54,333 nt of DNA from an uncultured Saprospirales bacterium (GCA_937899855.1 CALCCH010000720.1:1-54333); one strand, 5' to 3'; counted from the first letter of the stretch, positions 17,467 through 26,380 are shown. Notes: a model not told the origin generated them from the letters alone. Made by a program: numbers and translations.

Positions 17467-18549
17467 ATGCCTCAATTTCACACCCTAACCGTTACCGATA
17501 TCCGCCGGGAAACTCCCGACTGCGTCTCCGTCGCCTTTGCGGTGCCCACCGCTGTCGAAGAACAGTTCGCTTTTCGCGCTGGCCAGTACCTCACCCTCCG
17601 AACCACCATCCAGGGCGAAGAGGTGCGCCGTTCCTACTCCATTTGTAGCGCGCCCCAGGAAGAAGCCCTGCGGGTGGCCATCAAAAAGGTAGAGCAGGGG
17701 CGTTTCTCGACCTTCGCCAATGAAGTACTTCGGGTCGGCGACACCCTCGAATCTATGGCTCCGATGGGGACCTTCGTGTTGCCCCCCGAAAGGGAGAAGC
17801 CCCTGCGCCAGTACGCGGCCTTCGCCGCCGGAAGCGGAATCACGCCCATCATGAGCATCATCAAATCGACCCTCGCCGAAGAATCCGATAGCCACTTTAC
17901 CCTCTTTTATGGCAATCGTGGGGTAGACTCCATCATCTTTCGCGAGGAGCTGGATGCCCTAAAGAATCGCTATCTTGGTCGACTCAGCGTCCACCACATC
18001 TTTAGCCAGGAACGTCTGGATGCGCCCCTGTTCAACGGCCGGATCGACGCCGATAAGTGCCCCCGCCTACTGCGGAGCCTACTGCGGGTGGAAGAGATTG
18101 CCGAATGGTTTATCTGCGGCCCCGAGCCGATGATCTTTGCGGTAAAAGAAGCCTTGACTACGCGCGGCGTGCCGGATCAGCGCGTTCATTTTGAGCTCTT
18201 TACCTCTCCCGCGGGCTCCCTGGTCAAAAAGAAGGCCAAGCAAGTACCCGATTTTGATCCCAGTCTCGAAAGCAAGGTCACCATCCGGCTCGACGGCTCC
18301 GCCTTCGACTTCAACCTGGCTTACTCGGGCGAATACATCCTCGATGCGGCCCTCAAACAGGGAGCCGATCTGCCCTACGCCTGCAAGGGGGGCGTTTGCA
18401 GCACCTGTCGGGCCAAGCTCGTCGAGGGGCAAGTCGACATGGACATCAACTTTGCCCTCGAACCCGACGAGGTGGCCGCCAATTTTATCCTCACCTGTCA
18501 GGCTCATCCCCGTACGCCCAAGATCGTAGTGGATTTTGACCAACAGTAG
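17467..18549 (+). CDS. paaE: Phenylacetyl-CoA epoxidase reductase subunit
   Basis: 360 residues from MPQFHTLTVTDIRRE at 17467. It transfers electrons from NADPH through FAD and a plant-type 2Fe-2S cluster to the di-iron site of the PaaABC epoxidase. Domain order: flavin-binding barrel with RRSYSICSAP, NAD(P)-binding domain with GSGITPIMSI and CGPEPMI, then a C-terminal ferredoxin domain with CKGGVCSTC and a fourth cysteine in FILTCQAHP. It is transcribed apart from paaABCD, immediately ahead of the TetR-type regulator (40-bp gap) and behind its own operator and promoter. The frame extends upstream to 17350, but this would swallow the operator and -7 element. Confidence 0.96.
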   Translation: MPQFHTLTVTDIRRETPDCVSVAFAVPTAVEEQFAFRAGQYLTLRTTIQGEEVRRSYSICSAPQEEALRVAIKKVEQGRFSTFANEVLRVGDTLESMAPMGTFVLPPEREKPLRQYAAFAAGSGITPIMSIIKSTLAEESDSHFTLFYGNRGVDSIIFREELDALKNRYLGRLSVHHIFSQERLDAPLFNGRIDADKCPRLLRSLLRVEEIAEWFICGPEPMIFAVKEALTTRGVPDQRVHFELFTSPAGSLVKKKAKQVPDFDPSLESKVTIRLDGSAFDFNLAYSGEYILDAALKQGADLPYACKGGVCSTCRAKLVEGQVDMDINFALEPDEVAANFILTCQAHPRTPKIVVDFDQQ

Positions 18550-18589
18550 GGCCTGCTACATTACCCCCAGCCCTTCAAATATACCCGAT

Positions 18590-19165
18590 ATGACCACCAA
18601 AAAACAACGCATCTTTGCCGAAGCCGCCCAACTCTTTCGGGAAAAGGGCTACTCCGCCGCCTCGATGCGCGACCTGGCCGAACGCGTTGGACTCAAGCCT
18701 TCGAGCTTTTACAGCCACATCAAATCCAAGGAAGAAATCCTGCAAAAAATCTGCTTCGACAGTGCCCAAAAATTTACGGAAGGTATGGAACGCGTGGAGC
18801 AGTCGGGCGGCACCAGCCGCCAACGGGTTCGAGCCCTGCTGGGGCTGCACCTGCGAGTGGCCCTGGAGGATCCCACTTCGGTGACGGTGTTCAACGACGA
18901 ATGGCGCCACCTCTCCGAACCCGCCCTCAGTCGCTTCGTCAGCTTGCGCAAGGACTATGAGCATCGCTTCCTACGCATCATCGAAAGCGGAATCGAGGCG
19001 GGAGAATTCCGGGCGGTCCATCCCCAGTTGGCCCTCTACACCTTGCTCAATGCCCTGCGCTGGTTGCACTTTGATGGAAAGTTGAGCAAGCAATTTTCCG
19101 CTGAGTCGCTTCGGGAGGAGCTGGAAAAAATCTTGTTGCACGGCTTGATTGTTGAAAAAAAGTAA
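18590..19165 (+). CDS. paaR: TetR-family regulator, probable PaaR repressor
   Basis: 191 residues from MTTKKQRIFAEAAQLFREKG. The N-terminal helix-turn-helix (SMRDLAERVGLKPSSFYSHI) is a classic TetR motif; the C-terminal ~140 residues form an all-helical ligand-binding domain. It is co-transcribed with paaE and sits between two copies of the same 16-bp palindrome (17416 and 19192), which argues for autoregulation and control of paaABCDGHIJ. By analogy with PaaR of other bacteria the inducer would be phenylacetyl-CoA; this is inference from location. Confidence 0.88.
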   Translation: MTTKKQRIFAEAAQLFREKGYSAASMRDLAERVGLKPSSFYSHIKSKEEILQKICFDSAQKFTEGMERVEQSGGTSRQRVRALLGLHLRVALEDPTSVTVFNDEWRHLSEPALSRFVSLRKDYEHRFLRIIESGIEAGEFRAVHPQLALYTLLNALRWLHFDGKLSKQFSAESLREELEKILLHGLIVEKK

Positions 19166-19191
19166 AAAAGCGGCCCCTTTTGCAAAACAAT

Positions 19192-19207
19192 ACGAACAAC
19201 CGTTCGT
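19192..19207. promoter_or_regulatory. Putative PaaR operator 2, upstream of paaA
   Basis: ACGAAC-AACC-GTTCGT is a perfect 6+6 palindrome with a four-base spacer, matching operator 1 in half-sites and spacing. A near-consensus -7 element TATTTTTA lies 20 bp downstream at 19227-19234, and paaA starts at 19275. The placement fits repression of the long paa transcript. Confidence 0.75.
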
Positions 19208-19274
19208 TTTTATCAATAAATACGCCTATTTTTATAGGGTCAATGAAACTCTAGCAAAATAAAACCTACGCCTT

Positions 19275-20225
19275 ATGCAACACCTCGAAGAAAAGTTTCA
19301 AGCAAAGATTGATGCGGAGATCAAGATTGAGCCCAAGGACTGGATGCCCGAGCGCTATCGCAAGACCTTGATCCGTCAGATTTCACAACACGCACATTCA
19401 GAGATCGTCGGGATGTTGCCAGAGGGCAACTGGATCACGCGCGCGCCCAGTTTGCGTCGCAAATTGGCCCTGCTGGCCAAGGTGCAGGACGAGGCCGGTC
19501 ACGGGCTCTACTTGTACAGTGCCTGCGAAACCCTGGGCGTAAGTCGCGACGAGCTGCTGGAGCAATTGCACACCGGCGAAGCGAAGTACTCCAGTATTTT
19601 CAACTATCCCACCCTGACCTGGGCCGATATGGGCGTCGTCGGCTGGTTGGTCGACGGTGCGGCCATCATGAATCAGGTGCCACTCTGCCGTTGTTCCTAC
19701 GGCCCCTACGCCCGGGCCATGGTCCGCGTGTGCAAAGAGGAGAGCTTTCACCAACGCCAGGGTTACGAAATTCTGCTGACCCTCAGCAAAGGTACCGAAG
19801 CTCAAAAGCGCATGTTACAGGACGCCATCGACCGCTGGTGGTGGCCCGCCCTGATGATGTTTGGACCTTCCGACAAAGACTCCAAGCACACCCTGCAGTC
19901 GATGAAGTGGAAAATTAAGCGCTTTACCAATGACGAGCTGCGTCAAAAATTTGTCGACGTCTGTGCCGAGCAGGTCAAATTGCTCAACGCTACCTTGCCC
20001 GATCCCGACTTGAAGTGGAATGAGGAGCGGGGGCACTACGATTTTGGTGCCATCAACTGGGAAGAGTTTTGGCAGGTGGTCAAGGGCAACGGTCCTTGCA
20101 ATAAGGAGCGGGTCGAAGCGCGGCGGAAAGCCTACGCAGAAGGGGCTTGGGTGCGCGAAGCGGCGATGGCCCACGCCGAAAAACGTCGGCAACGCCAGGC
20201 CACCGCTACGGCCCAGAGTGCCTAA
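19275..20225 (+). CDS. paaA: 1,2-phenylacetyl-CoA epoxidase catalytic subunit
   Basis: 316 residues. It is the di-iron subunit that inserts one oxygen atom into the aromatic ring of phenylacetyl-CoA to give the ring-1,2-epoxide. Candidate iron ligands lie in the ferritin-like helices: E43 (AHSEIVG), E73 and H76 ([11 protein letters not shown]), and the [12 protein letters not shown] helix (E155/E156, H159). It acts as a complex with PaaB, PaaC and PaaE. It is the first gene of the main paa operon, behind operator 2, with 43 bp to paaB. Confidence 0.97.
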   Translation: MQHLEEKFQAKIDAEIKIEPKDWMPERYRKTLIRQISQHAHSEIVGMLPEGNWITRAPSLRRKLALLAKVQDEAGHGLYLYSACETLGVSRDELLEQLHTGEAKYSSIFNYPTLTWADMGVVGWLVDGAAIMNQVPLCRCSYGPYARAMVRVCKEESFHQRQGYEILLTLSKGTEAQKRMLQDAIDRWWWPALMMFGPSDKDSKHTLQSMKWKIKRFTNDELRQKFVDVCAEQVKLLNATLPDPDLKWNEERGHYDFGAINWEEFWQVVKGNGPCNKERVEARRKAYAEGAWVREAAMAHAEKRRQRQATATAQSA

Positions 20226-20268
20226 GCACTGCGCGCTACTTGGTCTTCTAACCTAAAAGTAAAACGAG

Positions 20269-20556
20269 ATGGAAAAGAACAATTGGCCCCTCTGGGAAAT
20301 TTTTGTCCGTAGCCGCAGTGGTCTGCACCACAAACACGTTGGCAGCCTCCACGCGGCCGATGCGGCGATGGCCATCGAAAACGCTCGCGACGTTTACACC
20401 CGCCGCAACGAAGGCGTTAGCCTCTGGGTAGTAGAGTCGCAGCACATCACCGCTTCGAACCCTTCGGAGGGAGAGGCTTTGTTCGATCCCGCTAATGACA
20501 AGGTGTACCGCCATCCCACCTTCTACGATCTTCCCGATGGCATCGGACACATGTAA
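20269..20556 (+). CDS. paaB: 1,2-phenylacetyl-CoA epoxidase subunit B
   Basis: 95 residues, the usual size. The start NNWPLWEIFVRSRSGLHHKH and the later VYTRRNEGVSLWVVESQHI are hallmarks of the PaaB family. It is a small non-catalytic subunit thought to bridge PaaAC pairs. It sits between paaA and paaC (12-bp gap). Confidence 0.97.
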   Translation: MEKNNWPLWEIFVRSRSGLHHKHVGSLHAADAAMAIENARDVYTRRNEGVSLWVVESQHITASNPSEGEALFDPANDKVYRHPTFYDLPDGIGHM

Positions 20557-20568
20557 ACCCCCGCAATT

Positions 20569-21327
20569 GTGAATCCACCGACCCCACTTTTTTCATATAT
20601 ATTACGTCAGGCCGATAATGTACTCATTCTCGGTCAACGACTCTCCGAATGGTGTGGCCACGGCCCAATTCTAGAACAGGACATCGCCCTAACCAACTTT
20701 GCCCTTGACCTGATCGGCCAGGCCCGCAGTCTCTACCAGTACGCCGCCGAAGTGGAAGGAAAAGGCCGTAGCGAAGATGACCTCGCTTATCTGCGCGATG
20801 GTTTTGACTTTTACAACGTGCTATTGGTAGAGCTGCCCAAAGGAGATTTTGGTCATACCATGACCCGTCAATTCTTTTTCGACGCCTATAATTACTATTT
20901 TTATCAACAGCTGCAAAAGAGCAGTGATCCGACCCTGGCCGCTATTGCGGAAAAATCGATCAAGGAGGTGACTTATCACCTGCGCTACAGCTCGGAATGG
21001 ATGATTCGCCTGGGCGACGGTACCGAAGAAAGTCACCGGCGCATGCAAACCGCGGTGGATGCCCTCTGGGCTTACACCGGTGAATTGTACACCCCCGATG
21101 CCATCGATCAAGAACTGTTGGCGGCGGGCATCGCCGTTGACCTGGGCCGTTTGCAACAACACTGGCAGCAGCGCGTCCGCGAAATCCTCACGGCCGCTAC
21201 CTTGGACATCCCCACCGAGACGTGGATGCAAAAAGGTGGCAAACAGGGACGTCACACCGAACACCTGGGCTACGTCCTGGCCGAAATGCAGTATTTACAG
21301 CGAACTTATCCCAACAGCGAGTGGTAA
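20569..21327 (+). CDS. paaC: 1,2-phenylacetyl-CoA epoxidase structural subunit C
   Basis: 252 residues from a GTG start (MNPPTPLFSYILRQADNVL); an upstream start would run into paaB. It has the ferritin-like fold of PaaA but is structural. Family signatures: ILGQRLSEWCGHGPILEQDI, DLIGQARSLYQYAA and the acidic-aromatic stretch EDDLAYLRD. Its C-terminus has GRHTEHLGYVLAEMQYLQR. paaD follows after 17 bp. Confidence 0.96.
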   Translation: MNPPTPLFSYILRQADNVLILGQRLSEWCGHGPILEQDIALTNFALDLIGQARSLYQYAAEVEGKGRSEDDLAYLRDGFDFYNVLLVELPKGDFGHTMTRQFFFDAYNYYFYQQLQKSSDPTLAAIAEKSIKEVTYHLRYSSEWMIRLGDGTEESHRRMQTAVDALWAYTGELYTPDAIDQELLAAGIAVDLGRLQQHWQQRVREILTAATLDIPTETWMQKGGKQGRHTEHLGYVLAEMQYLQRTYPNSEW

Positions 21328-21344
21328 CCCAAAATAGCCAAGCC

Positions 21345-21848
21345 ATGCCCGATGTCAAAACCAAGAGTCGCGTCAGCGAGATTTGGGAATTGTTGGAGAC
21401 CGTCCACGATCCCGAGGTCCCCGTACTCACCGTTGTCGACTTGGGCGTGGTGCGAGAGGTTCGGGAAATCGAATCGGGTATCGAAGTGGTCATCACGCCC
21501 ACGTACTCCGGTTGTCCGGCGATGAACGTGATCGAGATCAATATCAAAATGGCCCTGGCCACCGCAGGTTATCCAAACGTGGCGGTGCGTACCGTATTGA
21601 GCCCGGCCTGGACGACGGATTGGATGAGTGAGGCGGGTAAGCAAAAACTCAAAGCCTACGGCATCGCTCCACCCCGAGGAGCCGCGGTCGACAAGAGCCT
21701 CCTTTTTGCCGAACCCAAGCGGGTGCCTTGTCCCCGCTGCGATTCTTTCGACACCAAGATGGTGAGCGAGTTTGGCTCGACGGCTTGTAAGGCCCACTAC
21801 CAGTGCAACAGCTGTCTGGAGCCCTTTGATTACTTTAAATGTCTGTAA
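21345..21848 (+). CDS. paaD: Phenylacetyl-CoA epoxidase maturation protein
   Basis: 167 residues from MPDVKTKSRVSEIWELLE at 21345; a frame extending upstream to 21222 would overlap paaC. The N-terminal MIP18/DUF59-type domain has HDPEVPVLTVVDLGVVREV and the conserved YSGCPAM cysteine. The C-terminus carries a zinc-ribbon-like tail (CPRC ... CKAHYQCNSC ... FKCL). PaaD proteins are thought to help assemble metal centres of the epoxidase system. Confidence 0.95.
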   Translation: MPDVKTKSRVSEIWELLETVHDPEVPVLTVVDLGVVREVREIESGIEVVITPTYSGCPAMNVIEINIKMALATAGYPNVAVRTVLSPAWTTDWMSEAGKQKLKAYGIAPPRGAAVDKSLLFAEPKRVPCPRCDSFDTKMVSEFGSTACKAHYQCNSCLEPFDYFKCL

Positions 21849-21884
21849 AAACCATAGCCACCCAAAACCCCACCGAACGACTTT

Positions 21885-22661
21885 ATGAGTGCCTTACTAT
21901 TTACCAAAGAAGAAGGTATCGCCCGGATCACGTTCAATCGACCCGAGGTGTACAACAGTTTTAACCAAGAAATGGCCCTGAGCGTCCAGCGGGCGCTCGA
22001 CGATTGCGAAGGCGATCCAGCCGTCCGGGTCATCGCCCTCAGTGGAATGGGCAAGGCCTTCTGTGCGGGACAGGACCTTCAGGAAGCCATCGCCGACAAC
22101 GGGTTGGAACTTCCCGATATCGTGGCCAATCACTTCAATCCGATCATTGAGCGCTTGGCGAATATCGAAAAACCCATCGTGGCTGTGGTCAATGGTGTTG
22201 CGGCGGGAGCGGGGGCCAATATTGCCCTGGCCTGCGACATCTGCGTCGCCACCGAATCGGCGAGCTTTATTCAAGCCTTTAGCAAGATCGGGCTGATTCC
22301 CGATAGTGGGGGGACCTTCTACCTGCCGCGACTGGTGGGCCGCCAGCGGGCCATGGCCCTAATGATGCTGGGCGATAAAGTCTCCGCCCCCGAAGCCGTC
22401 AGCATGGGAATGATCTACCGTGCGATCCCCGACGAGCAGTTTGCGGAGCAGGTAGAAAAGTTGTTGCAAAAGCTGGCGCAGATGCCGACCAAGGGCCTGG
22501 GCTACACCAAGCGCGCCGTTAACCAATCCTTTACCAATGACCTGACCAAGCAATTGGGTATTGAGGAGCACTTGCAATCCGCGGCGGGGCAGACCCAGGA
22601 CTACCAAGAGGGCGTACAGGCCTTTTTGGAGAAAAGAAAACCAACATTTAAAGGGGAGTAA
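21885..22661 (+). CDS. paaG: Ring-1,2-epoxyphenylacetyl-CoA isomerase
   Basis: 258 residues of the crotonase fold. It converts the epoxide to oxepin-CoA and probably also isomerises later double bonds. The oxyanion-hole segment GAGANIALACDI and the catalytic Asp (D140 in GLIPDSGGTFYL) are both present, matching PaaG rather than a hydratase, which would have Glu residues. The gene lies 36 bp after paaD and 37 bp before paaH. Confidence 0.93.
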   Translation: MSALLFTKEEGIARITFNRPEVYNSFNQEMALSVQRALDDCEGDPAVRVIALSGMGKAFCAGQDLQEAIADNGLELPDIVANHFNPIIERLANIEKPIVAVVNGVAAGAGANIALACDICVATESASFIQAFSKIGLIPDSGGTFYLPRLVGRQRAMALMMLGDKVSAPEAVSMGMIYRAIPDEQFAEQVEKLLQKLAQMPTKGLGYTKRAVNQSFTNDLTKQLGIEEHLQSAAGQTQDYQEGVQAFLEKRKPTFKGE

Positions 22662-22698
22662 AAATCCCCATTTGACCACCAAATAAAACCAAGCCACC

Positions 22699-23883
22699 AT
22701 GATGATAGGCGTTCTCGGTAGCGGTTCGATGGGAACTGGTATCGCTCAAGTGGCCGCCGCCGCGGGACACGAAGTCCGTTTGTACGACAACAATCCCGAA
22801 GCCCTCAAACGCGCCAGCGACAAACTGCAAAAGATTCTCCACCGACTCGTGGAGAAGGGACGAATGGAAGCGGCGGAATCCGAGGCCCTTTTTGCGCGCA
22901 TCCAATTTGTCGACAATACCTACGCCTACGCCGAATGTGGGCTGGTCATCGAGGCCATCATCGAGGATTTGAACATCAAAAAAGCGGTGTTTGAGCAAAT
23001 CGAAGAGGTCGTCGGGCCGGACTGTATCCTGGCCAGCAATACCTCCTCCCTGTCCATCGCCTCCATCGCGGCGGCCTGCGAAGACCCCTCCCGCGTCGTC
23101 GGGATTCACTTCTTCAATCCCGCCCCCCTCATGAAACTGGTCGAGATCATCCCGGCCGTACAAACCAGCTCTGCCGTGCTCGAAAAAACCAGCCAGTTGA
23201 TCGCCAGCTGGGGCAAGTACACGGTCCAAGCCAAAGATACGCCCGGCTTTATCGTCAACCGCGTGGCGCGCCCCTTCTACGGCGAAGCCCTCCGCATCCT
23301 GGAGGAAGGCCTCGCCGACGTCGCTACCATCGACTGGGCCATGACCGAAATCGGTGGCTTCCGCATGGGCCCCTTTACCCTGATGGACTACATCGGCAAC
23401 GACATCAACTATACCGTCACCGAAACCGTCTTCCGCTCCTTTTACTACGATCCCCGCTACCGCCCCGCCTTTACCCAAAAACGCCTGTCCGAAGCGGGTT
23501 ACCTGGGGCGTAAAAGCGGCCGGGGCTACTACGATTATTCCGAGGGCGCCGTTCCGCCCGAACCCCACCGCGACGCCGAATTGGGCAAATACATCGTGTG
23601 GCGCATCGTCAGTATGCTCATCAACGAAGCGGCCGATGCCCACTACCTCCACATTGCCTCCCGCGACGATATCGACGCGGCGATGACCAAGGGGGTCAAC
23701 TATCCCAAGGGCCTGCTCCGCTGGGCCGACGAATGGGGCATCGTCGAATGCGTCCGGTCGATGGATCGCTTGCGGGAAGAATACCAGGAAGAACGTTACC
23801 GCTGTAGTCCGCTCCTGCGGAAAATGGCGCGGGAGGGCCGGACCTTTTACGAGGCCCAAAAGCAAAGCTCCGTCAGCGTATGA
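22699..23883 (+). CDS. paaH: 3-hydroxyacyl-CoA dehydrogenase of the PAA pathway
   Basis: 394 residues. It oxidises 3-hydroxyadipyl-CoA with NAD. The Rossmann motif GVLGSGSMGTGIA lies at the N-terminus; the catalytic-His segment VVGIHFFNPAPLMKLVEII and DTPGFIVNRVARPFYGEA are intact. The C-terminal helical domain occurs in duplicate (FRMGPFTLMDYIGNDINY, then YPKGLLRWADEWG), a common arrangement for PaaH. Its TGA overlaps the ATG of paaI (ATGA), indicating translational coupling. Confidence 0.95.
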   Translation: MMIGVLGSGSMGTGIAQVAAAAGHEVRLYDNNPEALKRASDKLQKILHRLVEKGRMEAAESEALFARIQFVDNTYAYAECGLVIEAIIEDLNIKKAVFEQIEEVVGPDCILASNTSSLSIASIAAACEDPSRVVGIHFFNPAPLMKLVEIIPAVQTSSAVLEKTSQLIASWGKYTVQAKDTPGFIVNRVARPFYGEALRILEEGLADVATIDWAMTEIGGFRMGPFTLMDYIGNDINYTVTETVFRSFYYDPRYRPAFTQKRLSEAGYLGRKSGRGYYDYSEGAVPPEPHRDAELGKYIVWRIVSMLINEAADAHYLHIASRDDIDAAMTKGVNYPKGLLRWADEWGIVECVRSMDRLREEYQEERYRCSPLLRKMAREGRTFYEAQKQSSVSV

Positions 23884-24308
23884 ATCCCGAGGAGCGCGCC
23901 CGCCACATCGTCGACCAGATGTACGACAACGATGCCTTTAGCCAGTGGTTAGGTATCGAGCGCCTGGAAGAACGGCCCGGATACGCCCAACTGCGCATGA
24001 CGGTACGCCCCGAAATGTGCAACGGCATGAAAATCGCCCACGGTGGCATCACCTTTTCCCTCGCCGATAGCGCTTTCGCCTTCGCTTCCAATGGCCACGG
24101 CCCCCGCGCCGTATCGGTCGAGACCTCCATCTCCCACCTGCGGGCCGTGCAGCCCGGCGACGTACTGACTGCTACGGCCGTGGAAGACCACCTCGGCGGG
24201 AAATTGGGACATTACCACGTCCACATCCACAATCAAGATCAAGCATTGGTAGCCCTATTTAAGGGCACCGTTTACCGACTCAGGGAAACCTGGGAAACCG
24301 AAAAATAA
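23880..24308 (+). CDS. paaI: Phenylacetate-pathway hotdog-fold thioesterase
   Basis: 142 residues with one hotdog domain. MKIAHGGITFSLADSAFAFA carries the family's catalytic Asp region. PaaI is thought to rescue CoA from dead-end intermediates. It overlaps paaH by 4 bp and is followed by paaJ after 4 bp. Confidence 0.94.
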   Translation: MNPEERARHIVDQMYDNDAFSQWLGIERLEERPGYAQLRMTVRPEMCNGMKIAHGGITFSLADSAFAFASNGHGPRAVSVETSISHLRAVQPGDVLTATAVEDHLGGKLGHYHVHIHNQDQALVALFKGTVYRLRETWETEK

Positions 24309-24312
24309 CACC

Positions 24313-25527
24313 ATGAAAGAGGCATTTATCGTCGACGGCATCCGAACGCCGATTGGAAAATTTACGGGCACCCTGGCTCCCATCCGCACCGATGACCTGG
24401 CCGCCCACGTCATCAAAGCCCTGTTGGATCGCCACCCCGAGCTGGATCGCTCGGCTGTCGACGACGTCATTTTGGGCTGCGCCAACCAGGCCGGGGAAGA
24501 CAACCGCAATGTGGCCCGGATGGCCCTCCTACTGGCGGGCTTGCCCTGGCAAGTTCCCGGCGAAACGATCAACCGACTCTGCGCGTCCGGGATGTCGGCT
24601 GCCATTCAGGCCAATCGCGCCATCAAGGCGGGGGACGGTGACTTGTTTATCACTGGCGGGGTAGAACACATGACTCGGGGCCCCTGGGTGATCTCCAAAG
24701 TGTCCAAGCCCTTCGGTCGCGATGCACAGATGCACGACAGCAGCTTTGGTTGGCGCTTCGTCAATCCCCTGATGCACGAGCGATTTGGGACCGATGCGAT
24801 GGGGCAGACGGCCGAGAATTTGGTGGATCGTTACGGCATCAGCCGGGAGGCGCAGGATCAATTTGCGGCTGCTTCGCAGCAAAAGGCCGCGGCGGCCCAA
24901 GCTTCGGGGCGTTTGGCGCGTGAGATCGTGGCGGTGAGCATTCCCCGGCGCAAGGCCGAGCCGCTGATCTTCGAACGGGACGAGTTTATCCGGCCCGGTA
25001 CGACCGTCGACATTTTGGCCAAGCTACGTCCCGCCTTTCGCAAGGCCGAGGCGGGGGGCAGCGTAACGGCGGGCAATGCCTCCGGACTCAACGATGGGGC
25101 GGGGGTCCTGCTGGTGGCTTCGGACGCGGCGGTGCAAGACCACGGTTTGCAGCCCCTGGCGCGTATCGTCAGCTCGGGTGTGGTGGGGGTAGAGCCCCGG
25201 GTGATGGGCATCGGACCGGTGGGGGCTTCCCATCTGGCCCTCCGCAAGGCGGGTTTGACGCTAGCGGATATGGACCTCATCGAAATCAACGAAGCTTTTG
25301 CCGCCCAGGTACTGGCTTGTACCCAGGAGTGGGGGCTGGCGGCCGACGATCCCCGCATCAATCCCAATGGGGGGGCCATTGCCCTGGGGCATCCATTGGG
25401 GATGACGGGCAGCCGGATTTTATTGACGGCGGCTTTGGAACTTCAGGCCCAGCAAAAGCGTTATGCTCTGGTAACCAAGAGTGTAGGGGTGCGGCAAGGT
25501 CACGCCACCATTCTCGAACGAGTATGA
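24313..25527 (+). CDS. paaJ: Acetyl-CoA acyltransferase (thiolase) of the PAA pathway, atypical last motif
   Basis: 404 residues. It should cleave 3-oxoadipyl-CoA and the dehydrosuberyl-CoA intermediate. The nucleophile C90 (NRLCASGMSA) and the His motif NPNGGAIALGHPLG (H360) are present. In the third motif, where thiolases normally have C-x-G-x-G near the C-terminus, this protein reads K-S-V-G-V-R-Q-G: the acid/base cysteine is S390 (codon AGT at 25480-25482) and a glycine is Arg. The rest is full length and in frame. It is the last pathway gene of the paaA operon, 54 bp before the Bax-inhibitor-like gene. Confidence 0.94.
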   Translation: MKEAFIVDGIRTPIGKFTGTLAPIRTDDLAAHVIKALLDRHPELDRSAVDDVILGCANQAGEDNRNVARMALLLAGLPWQVPGETINRLCASGMSAAIQANRAIKAGDGDLFITGGVEHMTRGPWVISKVSKPFGRDAQMHDSSFGWRFVNPLMHERFGTDAMGQTAENLVDRYGISREAQDQFAAASQQKAAAAQASGRLAREIVAVSIPRRKAEPLIFERDEFIRPGTTVDILAKLRPAFRKAEAGGSVTAGNASGLNDGAGVLLVASDAAVQDHGLQPLARIVSSGVVGVEPRVMGIGPVGASHLALRKAGLTLADMDLIEINEAFAAQVLACTQEWGLAADDPRINPNGGAIALGHPLGMTGSRILLTAALELQAQQKRYALVTKSVGVRQGHATILERV

Positions 25528-25581
25528 TGTTTGTAAGAAACTGGTTATATTAGTGATCCATTTAACAAAAAAAGTATAAAC

Positions 25582-26313
25582 ATGAGTAAGAAATCTTCCA
25601 ATCCCATGTTCAACGAGGACAACTTCGGACAGATCCTCGACGCTGGGATGGCCACTCAAACCACCCCCATGACCGTCAGTGGAGCGGTCAACAAGACCTA
25701 TACCCTGGTCGGAATCATGCTGGTCACGGCCTTTTTCGCCTACAGCTTTCCCTCCATGATGCTGGTGTTCATCGGTGCCTTCGGTGGTTTGGCGGTTTAC
25801 TTCGTCGCTTCGCGCAATTTGGAGCGGTCCCACATTTTCGCTCCCCTTTACGCGATTTGTGAAGGCCTCTTTGCCGGGGCCGTTTCCGCGATGTATGTCT
25901 CCGCCTACGATGGGATCATCTTCCAGGCCGTGCTCGCCACGGTGACGGTGCTGGTCCTGATGCTGTTCCTCTACCAGGCGCGCATCATCACCGTCACGGA
26001 GCGCTTCCGCTCGATCGTCAGTCCGGCGGTGGCCGCGGCGATGGTCTTTTACCTGGTCAACTGGGTGCTTTACATGTTTAGCATCAACATTCCCTACGTC
26101 TTCGACGGTGGTTTGCTGAGCATTGGCATTACCCTGGTCCTGATCGGGGTGGCCTCGATGAACTTGCTGCTCGACTTCGATAACTTTGAAAAGGGGGAAG
26201 CTCAGGGCCTGCCCAAGTACATGGAATGGTACTTCGGAATGGGGCTGCTCTTTACCCTGGTCTGGTTGTACGTCGAGTTCCTGCGTCTGCTCTCCTACCT
26301 ATCGAGCGACTAG
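25582..26313 (+). CDS. Bax inhibitor-1/YccA-family membrane protein
   Basis: 243 residues with about seven hydrophobic helices, an N-terminal cytoplasmic stretch (NPMFNEDNFGQI) and the family's LYAICEGLFAGAVS and ASMNLLLDFDNFEKGE segments; the last contains the conserved acidic residues. It is an inner-membrane protein. Bacterial members are linked to calcium leak and membrane-protease control, but the role here is unknown. It lies 54 bp behind paaJ on the same strand without an obvious terminator between, so it may be co-transcribed with the paa genes; a strong terminator follows it. Confidence 0.9.
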   Translation: MSKKSSNPMFNEDNFGQILDAGMATQTTPMTVSGAVNKTYTLVGIMLVTAFFAYSFPSMMLVFIGAFGGLAVYFVASRNLERSHIFAPLYAICEGLFAGAVSAMYVSAYDGIIFQAVLATVTVLVLMLFLYQARIITVTERFRSIVSPAVAAAMVFYLVNWVLYMFSINIPYVFDGGLLSIGITLVLIGVASMNLLLDFDNFEKGEAQGLPKYMEWYFGMGLLFTLVWLYVEFLRLLSYLSSD

Positions 26314-26340
26314 GCAAAGCGCTTCCCGACGAAGAATTGG

Positions 26341-26380
26341 AAAAGGCGTGGTCAAAAAACCACGCCTTTTTTATTTTTTT
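26341..26380 (+). terminator. Terminator at end of the main paa transcript
   Basis: A perfect 12-bp stem AAAAGGCGTGGT / ACCACGCCTTTT with loop CAAAAA is followed by TTATTTTTTT. It ends 13 bp before the paaY start codon, so paaY needs read-through or its own promoter. Confidence 0.88.

Noticed and set aside
22648-23865. A long antisense frame of about 405 codons opposite paaH.
   Set aside because: It mirrors the GC-rich codon pattern of a clearly real gene and has no family features. The same holds for other long antisense frames, such as those opposite sdhA, pyc and the metalloprotease.
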